A stretch of 64,000 nt of DNA from positions 1,890,416 to 1,954,415 of the forward strand of contig SIJG01000003.1 of assembly GCA_023374025.1 (NCBI GenBank), written 5' to 3'. Position 1 is the first letter of the stretch. Every line of letters starts with the position of its first letter. Both the position numbers and the translations under genes were made by a program. Of this stretch, positions 62,072-64,000 are shown in pieces. Under the pieces are notes generated by a model. That model worked only from the letters and a program-made list of their open reading frames with translations. It ran no database searches and had not been told where the DNA came from. The DNA is from Heterodera schachtii (Eukaryota; Nematoda; Chromadorea; Rhabditida; Heteroderidae).

Positions 62072-64000
62072 CTGGGGGAAATGAGGGAATAATCAGTGAG
62101 TGATCAGCAGTGGATGAATACGACAAATGGAGGGTCATTAATTGGCAAATTAGGAGGGAGAAGAAAAAAATTAATTAAGTTTATTAGGCAAAATGCAAAA
62201 GATGGGGGCCGATTAGCAGTGATCGATTGACTGATCAGGCACTAACTGATATTAAAACAGATGAATTCGTAATTAAAAAATTGTTATCATTGGGGTAATC
62301 AACAGGGGGATGGGTAGCCGCAATTCGGCGCTTAAAATGCCGAGTTTTTGGATTTATCATTTTTTTTACGGATTGCTCGGATTACTGATTTAAAAAAGGA
62401 ATTGGTGAAAGGAAATTTTGGGTATTTAAAATTCGATTTTTTTTTTCTTTTTTGCTATCATTCGTCCTTTCTTGACATTTTTAAATTTGAAAATTAGGCC
62501 GAGAATGGAAAGTGCCGAAATAGTGAAACGGGGACGGGGGTGAATTGATCCGGGACAAGACAGAAGAGATTATTGGCATAGAAAGCTGTGTAAGAAAAAA
62601 AGTCACGTTGCGTCACCACCGGTGGAGAAGGAGGGAAAAACGGTGGGAAAATGAGATAAAAAAGTGATTATTATCATCGGAATGACATTTCCAATCAATG
62701 GATGAAGATGATGATGTGATGATGATGGGATGGATAGGTAAGGCGATATTTGTCGTCGTTGTCGTCGCCGCGGGGGGCGGCGGACAAACGACGGAAAACG
62801 GAAAGAAAATGCATTCTCGTGAACGGCGGGCGGCGGAGGAGCCAAGGCAAAGCAAAGCAAAGCACCCACTCAAAACGGGGGGGGGGGGGGGGACGGGGCA
62901 ACACAGCAGCAGCAACAGATGTATGTGATGGGATGGGCGAATTGGGAGCCGAAGCGGGGGGGGGGGGGGGGGGAGGGCGGGCGTTATTCGGATCGGACGG
63001 ACATTCGTCCCAACCCCACCCCGGAGGGGACGACGGGGGAGGCGGGGGGGGGGGGGGGGGGAAAGGGGTGACCGACCTTCGAATTGGGGGGGGGGATTGA
63101 TTTGTAAGTAGCACTCCCTGCTGCTGCTGTTGTGCACACAGCACACACACACACACACACACATATAAATAAATGTGTTCTTCTCGAGATTGAATCTCGA
63201 CGATGACGGGGCGGACAAAGGAAACGGCGGATCGGACGGGGAGAGAATTCCTTCGGGGGATAAAACGGAGCAAATCCCGCCGCAAGCATCCCCCCCCCCT
63301 ACACATTAACCAATCAAATCAAATCAGAAAATCACCCGTTGAATGATGGAGGCGGAGATGCTCCAAATTTGATTTGGGTGGTAGAAAATTAGAGAAAATA
63401 ACTAATAAAATGGGGTAGTTTGAGATGGATTAATTAGGTTGGCACTTCCGCTTGAGACTCTTGGCATAGATTTGAAAAAATTTTGTCTCTAAAATTTGAG
63501 AGTCTCGAGGAGGCATTTCGAGAAATTAGAGCAAATGGTAAGGTTTTACTCGTCAAGAATGGGGAAATCCTCGTGAAAAATGGGCATCGATCACAACCAC
63601 CAATTCCATTCTCGGAAAGAAATGGAAAGTTTCGTTTTTTTTTTTTCCCACGACGCCCGACAGATCGGACGATGCATTCAATGCCGAGAGTCTCGACTGA
63701 GCACAAATGGGAATTAGTGTGTTGTTTTATATGCAAAAACGGAGAAGAATTTTTTGGTAGAAGAAGCGGCACATCTTTTGTTTGTTTTGTTTTCCCCCCG
63801 ATGGGCAAAAACGGAAAAAAGGGGCACATCTGGCAATAATTTGTAAGCAAATGGAAAATAATGGCAATTTATAAAGCCAAAATAATCCAATAAAAATACC
63901 CCAAACATTTGATAATTTAAAATAAAGCTCTAAAACGGGTGGATGGATATGATTTTAGCTGACTTTGACCAGCATTCATTTCGTATTATTTCAATTGATC
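62072..64000. other. No gene supported; likely upstream or intronic DNA of the zyxin long isoform
   Basis: AT-rich DNA to about 62.6 kb, then G-run DNA and a CA repeat, then AT-rich DNA. A 118-codon plus-strand frame at 63483-63839 (starts MSLKFESLEEAFREI) lacks any family likeness or splice context. Upstream zyxin exons may lie here or beyond the window. Confidence 0.4.
62875..63165. repeat. Cluster of long G-runs followed by a (CA)n repeat
   Basis: G-runs at 62877-62892, about 62956-62973, about 63043-63061 and 63086-63093 lie on one strand within about 220 bp, with shorter G-tracts between. They are followed by a (CA)n run at 63139-63162. This pattern can form G-quadruplexes. Overlapping Pro-rich minus-strand frames here are by-products of it. 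Confidence 0.8.

Noticed and set aside
62613..63306. Minus-strand frames of about 200 codons rich in Pro/Arg
   Set aside because: Produced by long G-runs and the CA repeat, and open in several frames.
63483..63839. A 118-codon plus-strand frame starting MSLKFESLEE
   Set aside because: A single frame without homology, splice sites or codon bias like the confirmed genes. It may be chance.

Overview
This window looks like nuclear DNA of a nematode. The genes are split into many short exons, with short AT-rich introns between GC-richer exons. The conserved proteins match nematode and animal families, and TTAGGC (the nematode telomere hexamer) appears inside a transposon-like repeat. GC-AG introns, abundant homopolymer G/C runs and foldback repeats would suit a tylenchid plant parasite such as a cyst nematode, but the genus is a guess.

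Layout. 0.9-2.5 kb: a broken copy of a small secreted cysteine-rich gene. 2.6-10.4 kb: gene-poor DNA full of inverted-repeat elements, including two related foldback elements, nested insertions, and a hAT-like MITE with a perfect 8-bp target duplication. 10.5-26.5 kb (minus): a very large gene of about 40 exons for the Dopey/DOP1 trafficking protein (C. elegans PAD-1). 26.5-31.6 kb: intergenic, with CAG, poly-G and CT repeats. 31.65-38.03 kb (plus): a 20-exon gene for an ER-resident J-domain/thioredoxin protein (ERdj5/DNAJC10, C. elegans DNJ-27) ending in an RDEL retention signal. 39.1-45.3 kb (minus): a secreted protein of about 803 residues with seven sushi/CCP-like units in 13 exons. 45.3-48.1 kb: repeats. 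48.1-50.6 kb (plus): an unrecognised gene whose 3' end is a five-fold tandem array of a two-exon cassette. 51.5-52.4 kb: a long CT tract. 53.3-55.5 kb (minus): a complete LIM-only zyxin-type protein with three LIM domains. 58.4-62.1 kb (minus): Ser/Pro/Gln-rich exons whose last splice phase fits the first LIM exon, so they are probably the N-terminal part of a long zyxin isoform. 62-64 kb: G-runs and a CA repeat.

The neighbours do not form an operon or a pathway. DOP1 acts on Golgi/endosome membranes, ERdj5 in the ER lumen, the sushi protein outside the cell, and zyxin at actin adhesion sites. Several otherwise good gene models contain single-base phase problems next to homopolymers, or splice acceptors ending CG/GG instead of AG. 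This may be uncorrected long-read consensus error, and it bears on whether the first gene is truly dead. The observations most worth following are the exon-cassette array, the telomere-motif TIR element, the nested MITE with a reconstructable empty site, the tRNA-like sequence without an anticodon arm, and the non-AG acceptors.
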